The notes beneath the pieces were generated by a model. It made no database searches and was not told where the DNA came from. It was given only the letters and a program-made list of their open reading frames with translations. This document shows, in pieces, positions 7,590 through 17,193 of a stretch of DNA of 64,000 nucleotides. The DNA is from Alteromonas sp. KUL42. GTDB lineage: Bacteria > Pseudomonadota > Gammaproteobacteria > Enterobacterales > Alteromonadaceae. Every line of letters begins with the position of its first letter. The first letter of the stretch is position 1. The stretch is taken from assembly GCF_006538325.1 (NCBI RefSeq), contig NZ_BJKK01000021.1, positions 1 to 64,000 of the forward strand. The letters are read 5' to 3'. The position numbers and the translations under genes were made by a program.

Positions 7590-8540
7590 ATGAATCACAA
7601 TAGCTACAGCAATTTAGACATCAAGTTTGGTGCTGCTTCGATGCTTGTTCATGGTGCTACAGAGCTTATGAATCTACATGGTGTTGATGATGTCATTAAG
7701 GTGTTGGGGATTAGTCGTCAAGCTGCATTATCTATTCGTGATATGTCTACGTATGATATGCCTGACTTATGCTCACGGATTGAGGGGAGAAAGGCTGCTC
7801 AGTTGGTTATTGACTATCAAAAAACCACGCAAATAGCAAAGATCCTCAGTAGTATTAATGAGACGCAAACAATCATATTACGCGAGTCTACAGAGTCTTA
7901 TATGCGCTCCCTAAGCAGCGGTGAATCAGCGTACAAGCAGGTTGTGGTAAGTCGCTTTTTAGATTATATATCCGGCATGATGCTTTCTGTAGAGCATGCT
8001 CCTGGTCAGCGTGGGCTGGACGGTATTCCTCCTGAATTGTTTTCTGCATTTCAAGATCTTCGAACCGGTGTATTACCTTTGTTTTCCCGTTTATTAATTA
8101 AGCAAGGCGTTTTATCTGTGAAGGTAGATAAGGTGGCTGTGGATACCGTCATTGCTGGGTGCAAGGCGCATGTACGAGGGCGAAAACTGTTGCACGATTT
8201 AATAAAGGCCGGTGCTCACTTGACATTTATAGAGCGTTACAATCAAGAACGTTACATTGATGTTCAATATTATCGGCAGTGGCGAGAATTTCATTCTATT
8301 GGTCGAAAACGCGAAAAGATATCGCCATCACTAGGAGTTGATATTTATTCCTTATTCAATAGGCTCATGTCTGCAAATATGGCAGTTATTGATGTTTATT
8401 TTGAGTTACATCGCAAGTTTAAAATGCGCATTGAGACATTGTATACATATATTCAGAAGTGTATCGAGGAAGAGACTTTAGAAGAAGATGATGATGACGA
8501 TTGTTTGTATGATGAACTTATTGATTTAATTAACGAATAA
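7590..8540 (+). CDS. hypothetical protein, possible DUF2857/FlhD-like maintenance protein
   Basis: 316 residues. Residues about 25-75 (VIKVLGISRQAALSIRDMS then YDMPDLC) recall the FlhD-like fold of DUF2857 (STY4526-type) proteins, which sit between parB and topB in PFGI-1/SPI-7 elements, as this gene does. A second helical part (about 200-260) follows, and the last 20 residues are acidic. The assignment rests on position and a short pattern, so it is tentative. It has its own palindromic promoter, shared in sequence with parA. Confidence 0.5.
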   Translation: MNHNSYSNLDIKFGAASMLVHGATELMNLHGVDDVIKVLGISRQAALSIRDMSTYDMPDLCSRIEGRKAAQLVIDYQKTTQIAKILSSINETQTIILRESTESYMRSLSSGESAYKQVVVSRFLDYISGMMLSVEHAPGQRGLDGIPPELFSAFQDLRTGVLPLFSRLLIKQGVLSVKVDKVAVDTVIAGCKAHVRGRKLLHDLIKAGAHLTFIERYNQERYIDVQYYRQWREFHSIGRKREKISPSLGVDIYSLFNRLMSANMAVIDVYFELHRKFKMRIETLYTYIQKCIEEETLEEDDDDDCLYDELIDLINE

Positions 8541-8618
8541 ATAATTTTTTCCGCGAAATAATCCCCTAATCTTATTTGCTAATATTTTAGCCATCTAGTT
8601 AATACGTGAGTTTCTTTG

Positions 8619-10457
8619 ATGGCTACAACACATATCCGAACATGCTTATTTGAAAAACCCTCCCAAGCCGCTGATTGGGCGCGTTTTCTTGGTTTTAAGG
8701 GCCAAGACAAGAAAAGAGGTTTTTACTTCAATAAGGAGCAAGGGATATACCTTGTTTCAGCTGTAGGCCATCTTTTCGAGCTGGCTGGCCCTGAGCATTA
8801 CGTTCCCGAGCTAAAGAAATCTTGGCAGTTTAAACACCTTCCTGTGTACCCAAAAACATTTCATGTTTCATTAAGTGAAGACAAGAAAGGAATATTTAAA
8901 ACTATTAAGAGTATTCTTGCTAAAACAGATGAATTGTTTCTTTGCACTGACCCTGATAATGAGGGGGAGCTAATAGCGCGAGATATTGTTAAACATGCTG
9001 GTTATAAAGGGGTAATGAAGCGCGTTCTATTTTCGGCAACGGATGATGGCTCATTGAGAAAAGCGTGGGCGAATCCCGTTGATGAAAGTGTAACTAATTA
9101 TATGGCAAAGGAGGCAGATTTACGTAGGCGATTAGATTGGCTTGTTGGTATGAATTTGACTATGGGGATGACGACACGATTGCGTCAGAAAGGCGAATTG
9201 AAAAAAGGTGCATTTCCCGTTGGTCGTGTTATTACCGCTGCGTCTCTTATCGTATTAACTAATACGCTCGCTCGTCGTAACTTTAAACCAACAAGTTATT
9301 TTGGTGTCAAATTAAAGTGTAAAAAAGCATCTGGTGATGAGTTTTATTGCACCTTAAACATGCCTGAACAATACTTAGATCCAAATTCTGGTCGTTTACT
9401 CTCCAGAAAAGTAGCTGAGTCGTTTGCTGCTGCGGCTGTTGGCTCAAAGATGTCTGTGTCGTCAGTTGATGAGAAGCGTAAAAACGTATCTCCCCCTCTA
9501 CCTTTTGATTTATCAAGCTTACAGATAGCAATGGATAAATTTGATATTGGCGCAAAAGAAACATTGTCGCTTTTGCAGACGCTTTATGATCCTCCGTTAA
9601 GTGCGGTCACCTATCCAAGAACAGATAAAAGGCACTTGCCCGAAAGTATGTTGGGCGATGCAAAAAGAATCGTTAATCATCTTAATAATACTATCCCGCA
9701 CATTAAAAGCTTGGAGTTGGATTTTGGTAAACGCCCTAAATGCTTTAATGATAAAAAAGTCAATGTTCATCACGGCATTATTCCATCTCTAAAGTCGGCA
9801 AATTTAAGAAAGCTTACAGATAAGCAAATATGTGTTTACTTGGCTGTTGCGCTGCGATACGTAGCGCAATTTATGGGAGATTATTGCTTTGATAGTAAGG
9901 CTGTAACGTTGCGCTTGAGCGATGCAATTACAGCGCATTGTAAAGCCACAAAGGTGGTTAGTTTTGGTTGGAAAGAAGCCGAGAAAATGATAACTGGAAA
10001 AGAGGGGCAAGAGGAGGAAGAAGAGCAATATCTTGATATAGAAGAAGGAGAGTCAGTATTAATTGTTGATGCAGAAGTTATTGAGGGGAAAACCAAAAAG
10101 CCTGATTTGATGAGTGAAGCTAAGCTAGTCGCTGCGATGGAGAAGCCAGGGATTTATGTTTCTGATGAAAAAATAAAAAAAATGTTGATAGAGAGCGATG
10201 GTATTGGAACTGCTGCTACACGCAGCGATACGATTGACCGAGCTATTAAAAAGTCACTTATTCGCAAAGTTGGTAAGGGTCTTGAAGCAACGAAGATGTT
10301 TGAAATGAATGCCAATTATTTTAAGAACATGGATGCAGGTTTTACAGCGTTACTTCAAAGGGCTGTAAAGTCAGCGACCAATGGCGATTCAGCGGAAGAA
10401 AGCGTTTTGGAACAACATCAACGCTTTATTACCAAGACGCTTGAGGGGTGGAATTAA
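8619..10457 (+). CDS. topB: type IA DNA topoisomerase (TopB-like)
   Basis: 612 residues. N-terminal TOPRIM domain with the FEKPSQA start and DPDNEGEL (about 110-117). Active-site tyrosine in TYPRTD (about 332), with the FPVGRV segment (about 198) also present. It cuts and passes single DNA strands through a 5'-phosphotyrosine link, relaxing or decatenating DNA. ICE and plasmid copies are thought to help transfer or replication. I chose ATG 8619 over the TTG just before it. No C-terminal zinc fingers are visible. The first transfer gene follows after 2 bp. Confidence 0.9.
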   Translation: MATTHIRTCLFEKPSQAADWARFLGFKGQDKKRGFYFNKEQGIYLVSAVGHLFELAGPEHYVPELKKSWQFKHLPVYPKTFHVSLSEDKKGIFKTIKSILAKTDELFLCTDPDNEGELIARDIVKHAGYKGVMKRVLFSATDDGSLRKAWANPVDESVTNYMAKEADLRRRLDWLVGMNLTMGMTTRLRQKGELKKGAFPVGRVITAASLIVLTNTLARRNFKPTSYFGVKLKCKKASGDEFYCTLNMPEQYLDPNSGRLLSRKVAESFAAAAVGSKMSVSSVDEKRKNVSPPLPFDLSSLQIAMDKFDIGAKETLSLLQTLYDPPLSAVTYPRTDKRHLPESMLGDAKRIVNHLNNTIPHIKSLELDFGKRPKCFNDKKVNVHHGIIPSLKSANLRKLTDKQICVYLAVALRYVAQFMGDYCFDSKAVTLRLSDAITAHCKATKVVSFGWKEAEKMITGKEGQEEEEEQYLDIEEGESVLIVDAEVIEGKTKKPDLMSEAKLVAAMEKPGIYVSDEKIKKMLIESDGIGTAATRSDTIDRAIKKSLIRKVGKGLEATKMFEMNANYFKNMDAGFTALLQRAVKSATNGDSAEESVLEQHQRFITKTLEGWN

Positions 10458-10459
10458 TA

Positions 10460-10894
10460 ATGCGTATAAAAGTAACTCTCTTGTTTATTTTGTTCAGTTT
10501 TTGTGTTCAAGCAAAGCCTGACTATAAGGCGTTGCAAACAGACCGTTATACTATGCTTGTACTGAAACCATCTATTGAGCAAGTAAATCCTCTTTATAGT
10601 GAAGCAAAGATTCAGTTCCCTCTCGATGTGGTCACTATATATGATGCGATAAATTACGTGCTTGATGACTCTGGTTACTCACTTGTCTCTAAGCAGTATT
10701 GGACAGAAGAAATGGAGATTATGTTGAATATGACATTGCCATTAATTCAACGCGATCTTTCTAGGAGTCCAATGACTATCAAAAATGTGGTTGAGGTAGT
10801 TGCTGGAGAACCGTTTAACGTCATTGTTGACCCCCTCCGACGTTTAGTTTCATTTGAGCTCAAGAAAGACTATAGAGGTTTGATCAATGGATAA
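10460..10894 (+). CDS. PilL-domain conjugative element protein (TIGR03748-type)
   Basis: 144 residues with a signal peptide (cleavage near QA-KPD). The core matches what I recall of the ICE PilL family: ALQTDRYTMLVLKPSIEQVNP, then two repeats ending in MTIKNVVEVVAGEPFNVIVD and a closing strand. Start ATG 10460 lies after GAGGGGTGG; the GTG at 10448 lies inside topB. The protein is probably periplasmic and tied to the outer-membrane end of the mating channel. It is the first gene of the long overlapping transfer operon. Confidence 0.8.
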   Translation: MRIKVTLLFILFSFCVQAKPDYKALQTDRYTMLVLKPSIEQVNPLYSEAKIQFPLDVVTIYDAINYVLDDSGYSLVSKQYWTEEMEIMLNMTLPLIQRDLSRSPMTIKNVVEVVAGEPFNVIVDPLRRLVSFELKKDYRGLING

Positions 10895-11780
10895 CAATGA
10901 AGTAATTGATGTCGAACCACAATCTGATGAACCTCAATTTACTGTTCCAGAAGATTCTCAGAGTGAAAAAAGAAAAGCGTGGCCAGTTGTTCTCTTTATT
11001 ATTTTTGCGCTCACACTTTTGAGTGGTCTGATTTATTTTATTTTTTCGGGCAGCTTAGACAATCTTTTAACCAAAGAGACTAACGTACCAGCTTCGTCAA
11101 AAACACATTATTTTGTTGAAGAAACCGCAATGCCCAGCAGTGAAATCTTAAATGTAGATTATACGATAGAGGGAGAAAGTGGTTCGAGCGTTGATGATGA
11201 GTTTACAACTGAAGACGTAATCGTTGATGTGGGGACAGTAGGAGAACAGTCAACAACAGTTGAAGAAGCTAATTTAAACGAAGGTCAACCAGTAAGTACA
11301 GTAAGTATTAACTCAGCTACCTTGCGGTCTATTTTATCTCAGATTAGTGAACTGAAAGGAGCTGTTTATTCATTGAGTTCGGATGTTCAAGTTGTGAGGG
11401 GGGAATTGAAAGTTGTTCACCGAGCATTGGGCCAGCAAAACTTAGACGGAATGAGCCAAGTTCGAGCTTTGGATAACAAGGTAGACAATATCACTAATTT
11501 GCTAGATGCAAGTGGCAAGAAAATTCAAACCATAATTCATGGTGTAGATGGTTTTAGAGTAGAAACAGAAAGAAAGCTCCAAGCGTTTACCTTCAAAGTC
11601 ACCCATTCCGAATATTATGCAGGGAAGCACAGGCTTCTAGGTTATGACAGAAGTATGCCAAACACACTATTGAAACTATATGAGGGCAATGAAGTGGGTT
11701 TGTGGAAGTTATTGTCCATCAATGAAAACGAAGCAGTCTTTATGCATAAAGATGGCTCAAAACATGTGGAGAAGTTTTAA
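10887..11780 (+). CDS. single-pass membrane protein of the transfer operon
   Basis: 297 residues. A short acidic cytoplasmic N-terminus, one membrane segment (about residues 32-52), a periplasmic linker, a helical region (about 140-215, possible coiled coil) and a compact C-terminal domain (about 245-297, ending VFMHKDGSKHVEKF). The topology is like PilP/TcpD-type pilus or secretion scaffold proteins, but no family is assigned. It overlaps both neighbours by a few bases. Confidence 0.6.
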   Translation: MDNNEVIDVEPQSDEPQFTVPEDSQSEKRKAWPVVLFIIFALTLLSGLIYFIFSGSLDNLLTKETNVPASSKTHYFVEETAMPSSEILNVDYTIEGESGSSVDDEFTTEDVIVDVGTVGEQSTTVEEANLNEGQPVSTVSINSATLRSILSQISELKGAVYSLSSDVQVVRGELKVVHRALGQQNLDGMSQVRALDNKVDNITNLLDASGKKIQTIIHGVDGFRVETERKLQAFTFKVTHSEYYAGKHRLLGYDRSMPNTLLKLYEGNEVGLWKLLSINENEAVFMHKDGSKHVEKF

Positions 11781-12037
11781 TGCATAAGATGTTCATATTT
11801 GTATTTTCATTGGTGTGTGTATCAGCATGTTCATCAACAGCTGAGCATGGTAACAATTTTAATAGCATCAACTATGTAAATTATTCTAAGGGTGTTAAGG
11901 CTATACCTGCGATGGTAGAGAACCCGTATCCAGATTGTAATGAGGACATTGTTGTTACTCGTCTAGATAGGCTTCCAACACTTCAAGTTAAAGTTGATGT
12001 CGAAAATGGAGGATGGGTATGCAAGTCAACACGTTAA
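11780..12037 (+). CDS. small lipoprotein of the transfer operon
   Basis: 85 residues. Lipobox VSAC at about residues 14-17 gives a lipidated Cys, so the mature protein is a short outer-membrane or periplasmic lipoprotein. Its start overlaps the previous stop. Family unknown. Confidence 0.65.
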   Translation: MHKMFIFVFSLVCVSACSSTAEHGNNFNSINYVNYSKGVKAIPAMVENPYPDCNEDIVVTRLDRLPTLQVKVDVENGGWVCKSTR

Positions 12038-12771
12038 TCGTTCTTTTTTTGCTTCTTATGATGTCGTCTTCAGCATTTTCTTTTGAAGAAGGGGCTATTT
12101 CAATTGATTCAACGAAGATAAATGATATCAAAGTTGATTCGATTAGTGTCGATAAAGCATATCTTGAAGCTTGGGGTATTACCGAACAAGAGTATAAGCG
12201 GTTTATATATCTAAAAAATAACACGCCGCGTGGAGTGTTAACGCCAACTGCAAATCCTATATATTACTTAGGTCTTGAAGCAAGGACAGCCAAGGAAAGA
12301 CGGAAGTATGCTGAGAAAGTCGCTAGATTAGAATTTGAAAATGTGCAGAACAAAATCCAACCCTTCAATCGTGAAGTACGTTTAGCTGTTCAGCGGTTAT
12401 ATGGGGCCGGTAGTGCGGTTGATATGGGGCAAGCGAAGTCACTTAATCGTGAATTGAATCCACTGGTAGCGTTAGACAATGGTGTTGGTATTCAGGATGA
12501 GTTAAGTGAAGGGCGTTTGTTATACGTCACAGTAGATTGTGATGCTTGTATTGATGTTTACAAGCGCCTTTTGGGTGAGCTTAGTAAAGGGGACATAAAA
12601 TATATCGAGATAATATTTCCTTCCGAATTGACAGATAGGGAAATAAAGCTCTGGGCTTACAACACCGGTGTAAATAAAGAGTTGCATAGGCGCGGAGTGG
12701 TGTCATTGAGGAGAAGTAACGAGAATGAATCGGTTGATAGTTTTCCTACTGTTCGTTTTAACGGTATCTAA
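12019..12771 (+). CDS. conjugative element protein, TIGR03759 (PFL_4693) type
   Basis: About 250 residues with a signal peptide (cleavage near FSFE). It carries the family's recognisable stretch: AWGITEQEYKRF, then RGVLTPTANPIYYLGLEART and AKERRKYAEKVARLE. A thioredoxin-like part with CDAC (about residue 176) follows. Start ATG 12019 has GGAGG at the right distance; ATG 12013 is too close to it. Probably a periplasmic assembly factor of MPF-G systems. The CxxC could be redox active; this is inference. Confidence 0.8.
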   Translation: MQVNTLIVLFLLLMMSSSAFSFEEGAISIDSTKINDIKVDSISVDKAYLEAWGITEQEYKRFIYLKNNTPRGVLTPTANPIYYLGLEARTAKERRKYAEKVARLEFENVQNKIQPFNREVRLAVQRLYGAGSAVDMGQAKSLNRELNPLVALDNGVGIQDELSEGRLLYVTVDCDACIDVYKRLLGELSKGDIKYIEIIFPSELTDREIKLWAYNTGVNKELHRRGVVSLRRSNENESVDSFPTVRFNGI

Positions 12772-13225
12772 TTCATCGGCGTCTGTCCTCGACGAAATAA
12801 TAGAAGAGGAATGTAGTGGTGTACCATCATGGGTAGTTAAGAAAGTAATAACACATGAATCAAAAACATTTTTTAATGGAAAGGCCCAGCCTTGGCCTTG
12901 GACGTTAAACATTGATGGTGTAGGCCATTATTTTGAAGACTATGTTTCAGCGCTCGTTGCTGCGCGAGTTGCCTTAGATTCGTCAGATAATATTGATATT
13001 GGTATTGCACAGATATCGTGGAAATATCATGCGCATAGGTTTGACGATAAGTTGGCGAACGCTCTTGATCCTCGACGAAATATTCATGCGGCATGCAGAA
13101 TTTTAAGAGAGGGAAAGTCAAACAAAAATCGGGTGATTACGTGGGAAGATGCAATTGCGTATTACCACAGGCCTGTTTTAGATTCTAAGGCGAGGAAATA
13201 TGCGCAGACAGTTCTTGGCCTCTAG
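12725..13225 (+). CDS. lytic transglycosylase of the transfer apparatus
   Basis: 166 residues with a signal peptide. SLT fold signs: a catalytic Glu in THES (about residue 47), then NIDIGIAQISWKYH (about 95-108) and an AYYHRP segment near the end. It opens peptidoglycan locally for the mating channel. It overlaps both neighbouring genes by tens of bases, as in PFGI-1-type clusters. It may also serve the pilus operon, which lacks its own PilT-type transglycosylase. Confidence 0.85.
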   Translation: MNRLIVFLLFVLTVSNSSASVLDEIIEEECSGVPSWVVKKVITHESKTFFNGKAQPWPWTLNIDGVGHYFEDYVSALVAARVALDSSDNIDIGIAQISWKYHAHRFDDKLANALDPRRNIHAACRILREGKSNKNRVITWEDAIAYYHRPVLDSKARKYAQTVLGL

Positions 13226-13706
13226 TGCCATTAGTCTCCTTTTGGTGAGTAGTTCAGCGTTTTGCAAGAACGTATACGTAGTGGGCGAAGTCGGAAAACC
13301 GAGAAATATTGAGGAATATGTCGAGCAAACACAAAAGACTAAATTACCTGCTCCATTTACTTCATCGGACGTTCAAGAAGCGCTGAACGCTACATATCCT
13401 CTAGAGACAAACATTCCGCTTCGTGCTTTTCCTACTTATAAGATTGATATTTCGCTTCCGTATAATATTGCGGTGGTTGGAGTGGATAGAGTTAGTAAAA
13501 CATGGCTACAGCAAAATTATAAAAAGTTAGTGACAAATAGTGTTGTTGTGCTGGTTATTGAGGCGAAAAACATTACCGAGTACTCGTCCTTTGAACGAAC
13601 CTTAAATCACTCTGGACTCAGAGTAGCTAAGGTGAGTGGAGCCATGTTTGAGCATATCTTGAAGGGCTATCCGGCTCTTATTGTTAATGGAGAGGTGTCA
13701 CAGTGA
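13200..13706 (+). CDS. conjugative element protein, TIGR03765 (PFL_4695) type
   Basis: 168 residues with a signal peptide ending near AFCK. Family-like segments: VVGEVGKPRNIEEY, then YNIAVVGVDRVSKTWL and the closing KGYPALIVNGEVSQ. Periplasmic, function unknown. It lies between the transglycosylase and TraD, the standard order in MPF-G elements. Confidence 0.8.
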   Translation: MRRQFLASSAISLLLVSSSAFCKNVYVVGEVGKPRNIEEYVEQTQKTKLPAPFTSSDVQEALNATYPLETNIPLRAFPTYKIDISLPYNIAVVGVDRVSKTWLQQNYKKLVTNSVVVLVIEAKNITEYSSFERTLNHSGLRVAKVSGAMFEHILKGYPALIVNGEVSQ

Positions 13707-15805
13707 TTAGAAGTAAAACACCGGCAGAGGGGTTGTTGAGACCTATTGGAGAGTGGTATGTGGCATATACGTGTTTTGGTGCAGCTATTCTTACATTTAT
13801 GGCTTATGAGTATATGTTTTTAAGTAAGTCTCTCTCCTATTTTAGTACAGCGGTATTTTCTTTTATAGGTATCGTTTATTTTACTGAAGGGAATAGTTTG
13901 GCTAATTATCAAAGAAACATAAGAAGGCTACGTTATTATGAAATATCTCCAAGTAATGTGGCGTTCAATCCAAGTTATGTTGCGTTGGGGAGAGGCTTTC
14001 GTTGGTTGCCAATACATACACAACGTTTACGCGATACATTTAAGTCTCATAATAAAGAGTATGTTGTTGATGGGAGCCTTTATACTGCTGTAAGACATTT
14101 TTGTATTCAGAACCAATATACTCCGTTTCTCAAACACCTTGTTTCATTTCTTGAAAAAGATAGCCCATTAAACCCATTTCGTCCTTTACCCGATATCGGT
14201 GGTAATCCAGCCATTCATGGCATTGAACCAAAAGAAAAGGACTTTCTTTGGCGCTATGATGAGCGCGTAGGCCATACTGGGATATTTGGTCAAAGTCGTG
14301 TTGGTAAAACAAGAGCCGCTGAACTCATAATTAGCTCAGACATTCGGGCCGGTGCTAAAAAGCTCCGTAGTAACATCAATGATGGAAATGTAGTAATAGT
14401 CATTGATCCCAAAGGCGATGGAGAGTTGCTAAGAAGGTGTGTTATAGAGTGTATCGAGGCTGGTCGATTAGATGATTTTTACATGTTTCATTTAGGTTTT
14501 CCTGAATACTCATGTGATTACAACCCTGTTGCTGATTATCAGAAAATTACTGAAGTTGCAGGTCGTTCCACTAACCAAGTTGCAGGGGAAGGGAATTCAG
14601 CTGCGTTCAAAGAGTTTGCATGGCGCTTTGCAAATATTTGCTCTCAGGCGATGGAAGCGGTTGGCGAAGAAGTGAGTTATGAAACCTTATCTCATTATAT
14701 TTCTAACCCTGAAGATGTTACTGAGCGGTATCTGGATAAAATTCTTCATGTAGAAGATCCTGACTGGAGGCAAACTGTTAATGAAATTGCTGCTGAGATT
14801 GATGATAGAGCGGCTTCATTCAAAGATAGAACAAAATATGTAATCGCAATGATTCATTTTTCAAAGGATCTTCTCTCTGCCAGAAGTGACAATATATTAA
14901 GGCATTTGGTAGGTATGCTTGAATATAATAAATCGTATTACGATAAAATTGTCGCTTCGTTCCTTCCGTTTCTTGACAAGATGACTACTGGAAAAGCCTC
15001 TCGTTTGTTAAATCCTTCTATCAAACCTACGCCAGGTAAAAAGAGACTACGTTGGAGAGATGTTATCTCACGTAGAGGGGTGGTTTATATTGGCTTAGAT
15101 GCATTAACCGATCCGGTTGTAGCTGTTGCTGTGGCCAGCGCAGCGCTTTCTGATTTGATTTCAGTTTCGGGTGAAATATACAAAACAGGGTCTAACTTTG
15201 ATGAGCCAACATTTAAAAAACATAAAAGTAAATTAAACAAAAAGTGGCAAGGTAATGTGCCGATATTACTGCATTTAGATGAATTCAATGAACTGATAAC
15301 GGGTGATGAAATAATTCAACTTCTTAACAAAGCTGGGGGCGCAGGACTAATAGCTCAAGTCTATTCTCAGACTTTGAAGGACATTGAGGCTAAAATTGGC
15401 TCGTCTGCTAAAGCTGCGCAAATTATTGGTAACTTACAAAACTTGATTATGATGCGAGTTGCCGAGGAAAGTACAGCAGAGCTGCTTGTGAGCAAATTGC
15501 CTATGGTTGAAATAGAGAGTAATACTGGTGTTTCAGGAACGAAGGACTCTGGCGATTTGTTTAGTGGTCAAACCGATAATCAAGATCGTCTTACAACAAA
15601 AGAAGACCATATGTTGCGAGCGTCGGATATCATGGCGCTACCAAAAGGCCAAGCGTTTTTTCTAAAAAATGGCGGAGAGGTATGGAAGGTTAGGTTTCCT
15701 ATGTTTGCGAAAGATAGGTTAAAACTTCCTGTAGAAGTTGAAGCTATGGCTAAAGAGATGAAGTCTAAATACCATACTAGTGATGGTTGGGCGGAGAGGC
15801 TTTAG
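13703..15805 (+). CDS. traD: conjugative coupling ATPase TraD (VirD4-type)
   Basis: 700 residues. Two N-terminal membrane segments (about 15-60), Walker A GQSRVGKT (about 194-201), VIVIDPKGDG (about 233) and a Walker B LLHLDEF (about 521). It links the relaxosome to the secretion channel and pumps DNA at the inner membrane. The TraD of SXT/TOL-type ICEs has this size and layout. GTG start overlapping the previous stop. Confidence 0.92.
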   Translation: MIRSKTPAEGLLRPIGEWYVAYTCFGAAILTFMAYEYMFLSKSLSYFSTAVFSFIGIVYFTEGNSLANYQRNIRRLRYYEISPSNVAFNPSYVALGRGFRWLPIHTQRLRDTFKSHNKEYVVDGSLYTAVRHFCIQNQYTPFLKHLVSFLEKDSPLNPFRPLPDIGGNPAIHGIEPKEKDFLWRYDERVGHTGIFGQSRVGKTRAAELIISSDIRAGAKKLRSNINDGNVVIVIDPKGDGELLRRCVIECIEAGRLDDFYMFHLGFPEYSCDYNPVADYQKITEVAGRSTNQVAGEGNSAAFKEFAWRFANICSQAMEAVGEEVSYETLSHYISNPEDVTERYLDKILHVEDPDWRQTVNEIAAEIDDRAASFKDRTKYVIAMIHFSKDLLSARSDNILRHLVGMLEYNKSYYDKIVASFLPFLDKMTTGKASRLLNPSIKPTPGKKRLRWRDVISRRGVVYIGLDALTDPVVAVAVASAALSDLISVSGEIYKTGSNFDEPTFKKHKSKLNKKWQGNVPILLHLDEFNELITGDEIIQLLNKAGGAGLIAQVYSQTLKDIEAKIGSSAKAAQIIGNLQNLIMMRVAEESTAELLVSKLPMVEIESNTGVSGTKDSGDLFSGQTDNQDRLTTKEDHMLRASDIMALPKGQAFFLKNGGEVWKVRFPMFAKDRLKLPVEVEAMAKEMKSKYHTSDGWAERL

Positions 15806-15806
15806 C

Positions 15807-16514
15807 ATGTCAAAGGAAGAAAAGAAAGATAACAGGGTCAAGAAGAATGACGAGGGGCGAAGAGGGGGGCTTTGGCTTTTAATCGACTTCCCGATAGCTA
15901 TTGTCAGTGCGTTGTTTTTAAGTGCGTTTATATCCTATCTCATCGAGGCTGTAGGGATGTTTTTTGAATGGTGGGACTTACCTGGTGTATTGCACAGCCA
16001 GAAAATGGTAGTCAGTGAATTAGGATATTTGAATGATAGGCTTGATAAATCTGTTATTGAATGGATGTCAGGTGTTTCCGTTAAGGAAGTGTTTGATAGT
16101 TCGGTGGGTAGCGTTGCTGAATTTTTTGGTTTTATAGGTGTGGGTGAGTACGCACAAGGAGATTACCGTGGCGGTATAGGGGCATATATTGGTGCGTTTG
16201 TTAACATAGTGATTCTTACGTTCATTCGTTTTTTGGTATTTGTGTTTGCGTTACCGTTGTTTTTCATCAATGCGTGGGTCGGGTTTGTAATCGGTGCGTT
16301 TGAGCGTGATAAACGACGAGCGGGTATTGGTAGAGAATCAGGAGCGATTTTCCAATTTACTCGTCGTTCTGTGCCTTTTACTGTTGGTATCCCGTTGTTT
16401 CTATATTTAGCGTGGCCAGATAGTATTGATCCGCTATTTATTATTTATCCGTTTGCCGCGTTTTTTGGAATTATGGTTGCATATGCGACAGCAAGCTACA
16501 GAAAGTACATGTAG
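15807..16514 (+). CDS. conjugative element membrane protein, TIGR03747 (PFL_4697) type
   Basis: About 235 residues with four or more membrane segments (about 22-50, 140-165, 190-210, 212-228), plus an NAWVGFVIGAFERDKRR loop typical of the family. ATG 15807 lies one base after the TraD stop and has GGAGAGG before it. An inner-membrane partner of TraD in MPF-G systems. A terminator follows, closing this transcription unit. Confidence 0.82.
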   Translation: MSKEEKKDNRVKKNDEGRRGGLWLLIDFPIAIVSALFLSAFISYLIEAVGMFFEWWDLPGVLHSQKMVVSELGYLNDRLDKSVIEWMSGVSVKEVFDSSVGSVAEFFGFIGVGEYAQGDYRGGIGAYIGAFVNIVILTFIRFLVFVFALPLFFINAWVGFVIGAFERDKRRAGIGRESGAIFQFTRRSVPFTVGIPLFLYLAWPDSIDPLFIIYPFAAFFGIMVAYATASYRKYM

Positions 16515-16537
16515 AAGTAGTTTTTAAAGTAAGAAGA

Positions 16538-16564
16538 GAGAACCAATGGTTCTCGTTTTTTTTT
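16538..16564 (+). terminator. intrinsic terminator
   Basis: GAGAACC-aat-GGTTCTC followed by G and nine T. It splits the transfer cluster into two transcription units. Confidence 0.9.
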
Positions 16565-16641
16565 ATGTGAAATAAATAATTTTTTGATGAAAAAAATGCC
16601 TGATACAAGCCTGTATTATATGAAGCTAATAAGGAGGATAT

Positions 16642-16935
16642 ATGCGAAATACGATTGTGTTAGTTACGTTAATACTGCTTTCGCTGCTTTCTGGCGAGGT
16701 TATGGCATTGACAGAACATGAGCGAGAAAAGATTCAACAAGTAATAGGTACGATTGAAGTTGCCAAGCAATTGGTGCGAGAAGGTGGGCGTTTAGGAGTA
16801 GAGACTGATAGCGAAAAATTTATGTGGGATAAGCTTCTGCTTGACTTGGAGGAGATTCAGTCGGCAGTTAAACGGCATTCAATTTCTCCATCGCGTACAC
16901 CTCGCGATATTAGAGAGCTCAAACTGGAATATTAA
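16642..16935 (+). CDS. RAQPRD-family conjugative element protein
   Basis: 97 residues with a signal peptide (cleavage near VMA-LTE). The C-terminus TPRDIRELKLEY aligns with the family's signature RAQPRD region, here changed to SRTPRD. A strong AAGGAGGA site precedes the ATG. First gene of the second transfer unit. Periplasmic; role unknown. Confidence 0.82.
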   Translation: MRNTIVLVTLILLSLLSGEVMALTEHEREKIQQVIGTIEVAKQLVREGGRLGVETDSEKFMWDKLLLDLEEIQSAVKRHSISPSRTPRDIRELKLEY

Positions 16936-16940
16936 AGTTA

Positions 16941-17165
16941 ATGGGAAGCGGATTTGAAACGGGGGCTGGTATATCACTTGGGTCAGTTTCATTAGGGCTA
17001 GGGTGGTTGTTTTTTATGGTCGCTACGATAGCCCTTGTAGTAGTAATTTTTGGAGCGTGGGGGGCGTGGACAAAGGGTAGTATCTCATTAGATGAGTTGA
17101 CAAATTATCTTATTAGAGGATTTGTTTTTTATGCAGTTGTTTTAGTGCTTTTTGGCATTGTTTGA
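16941..17165 (+). CDS. conjugative element protein, TIGR03758 (PFL_4701) type
   Basis: 74 residues, two membrane segments. Small, pilin-like or channel subunit in the position of the TIGR03758 family. Five bases after the RAQPRD gene. Confidence 0.7.
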   Translation: MGSGFETGAGISLGSVSLGLGWLFFMVATIALVVVIFGAWGAWTKGSISLDELTNYLIRGFVFYAVVLVLFGIV

Positions 17166-17193
17166 TTGTTTTATGAAAGTTGGAGTGATTTTT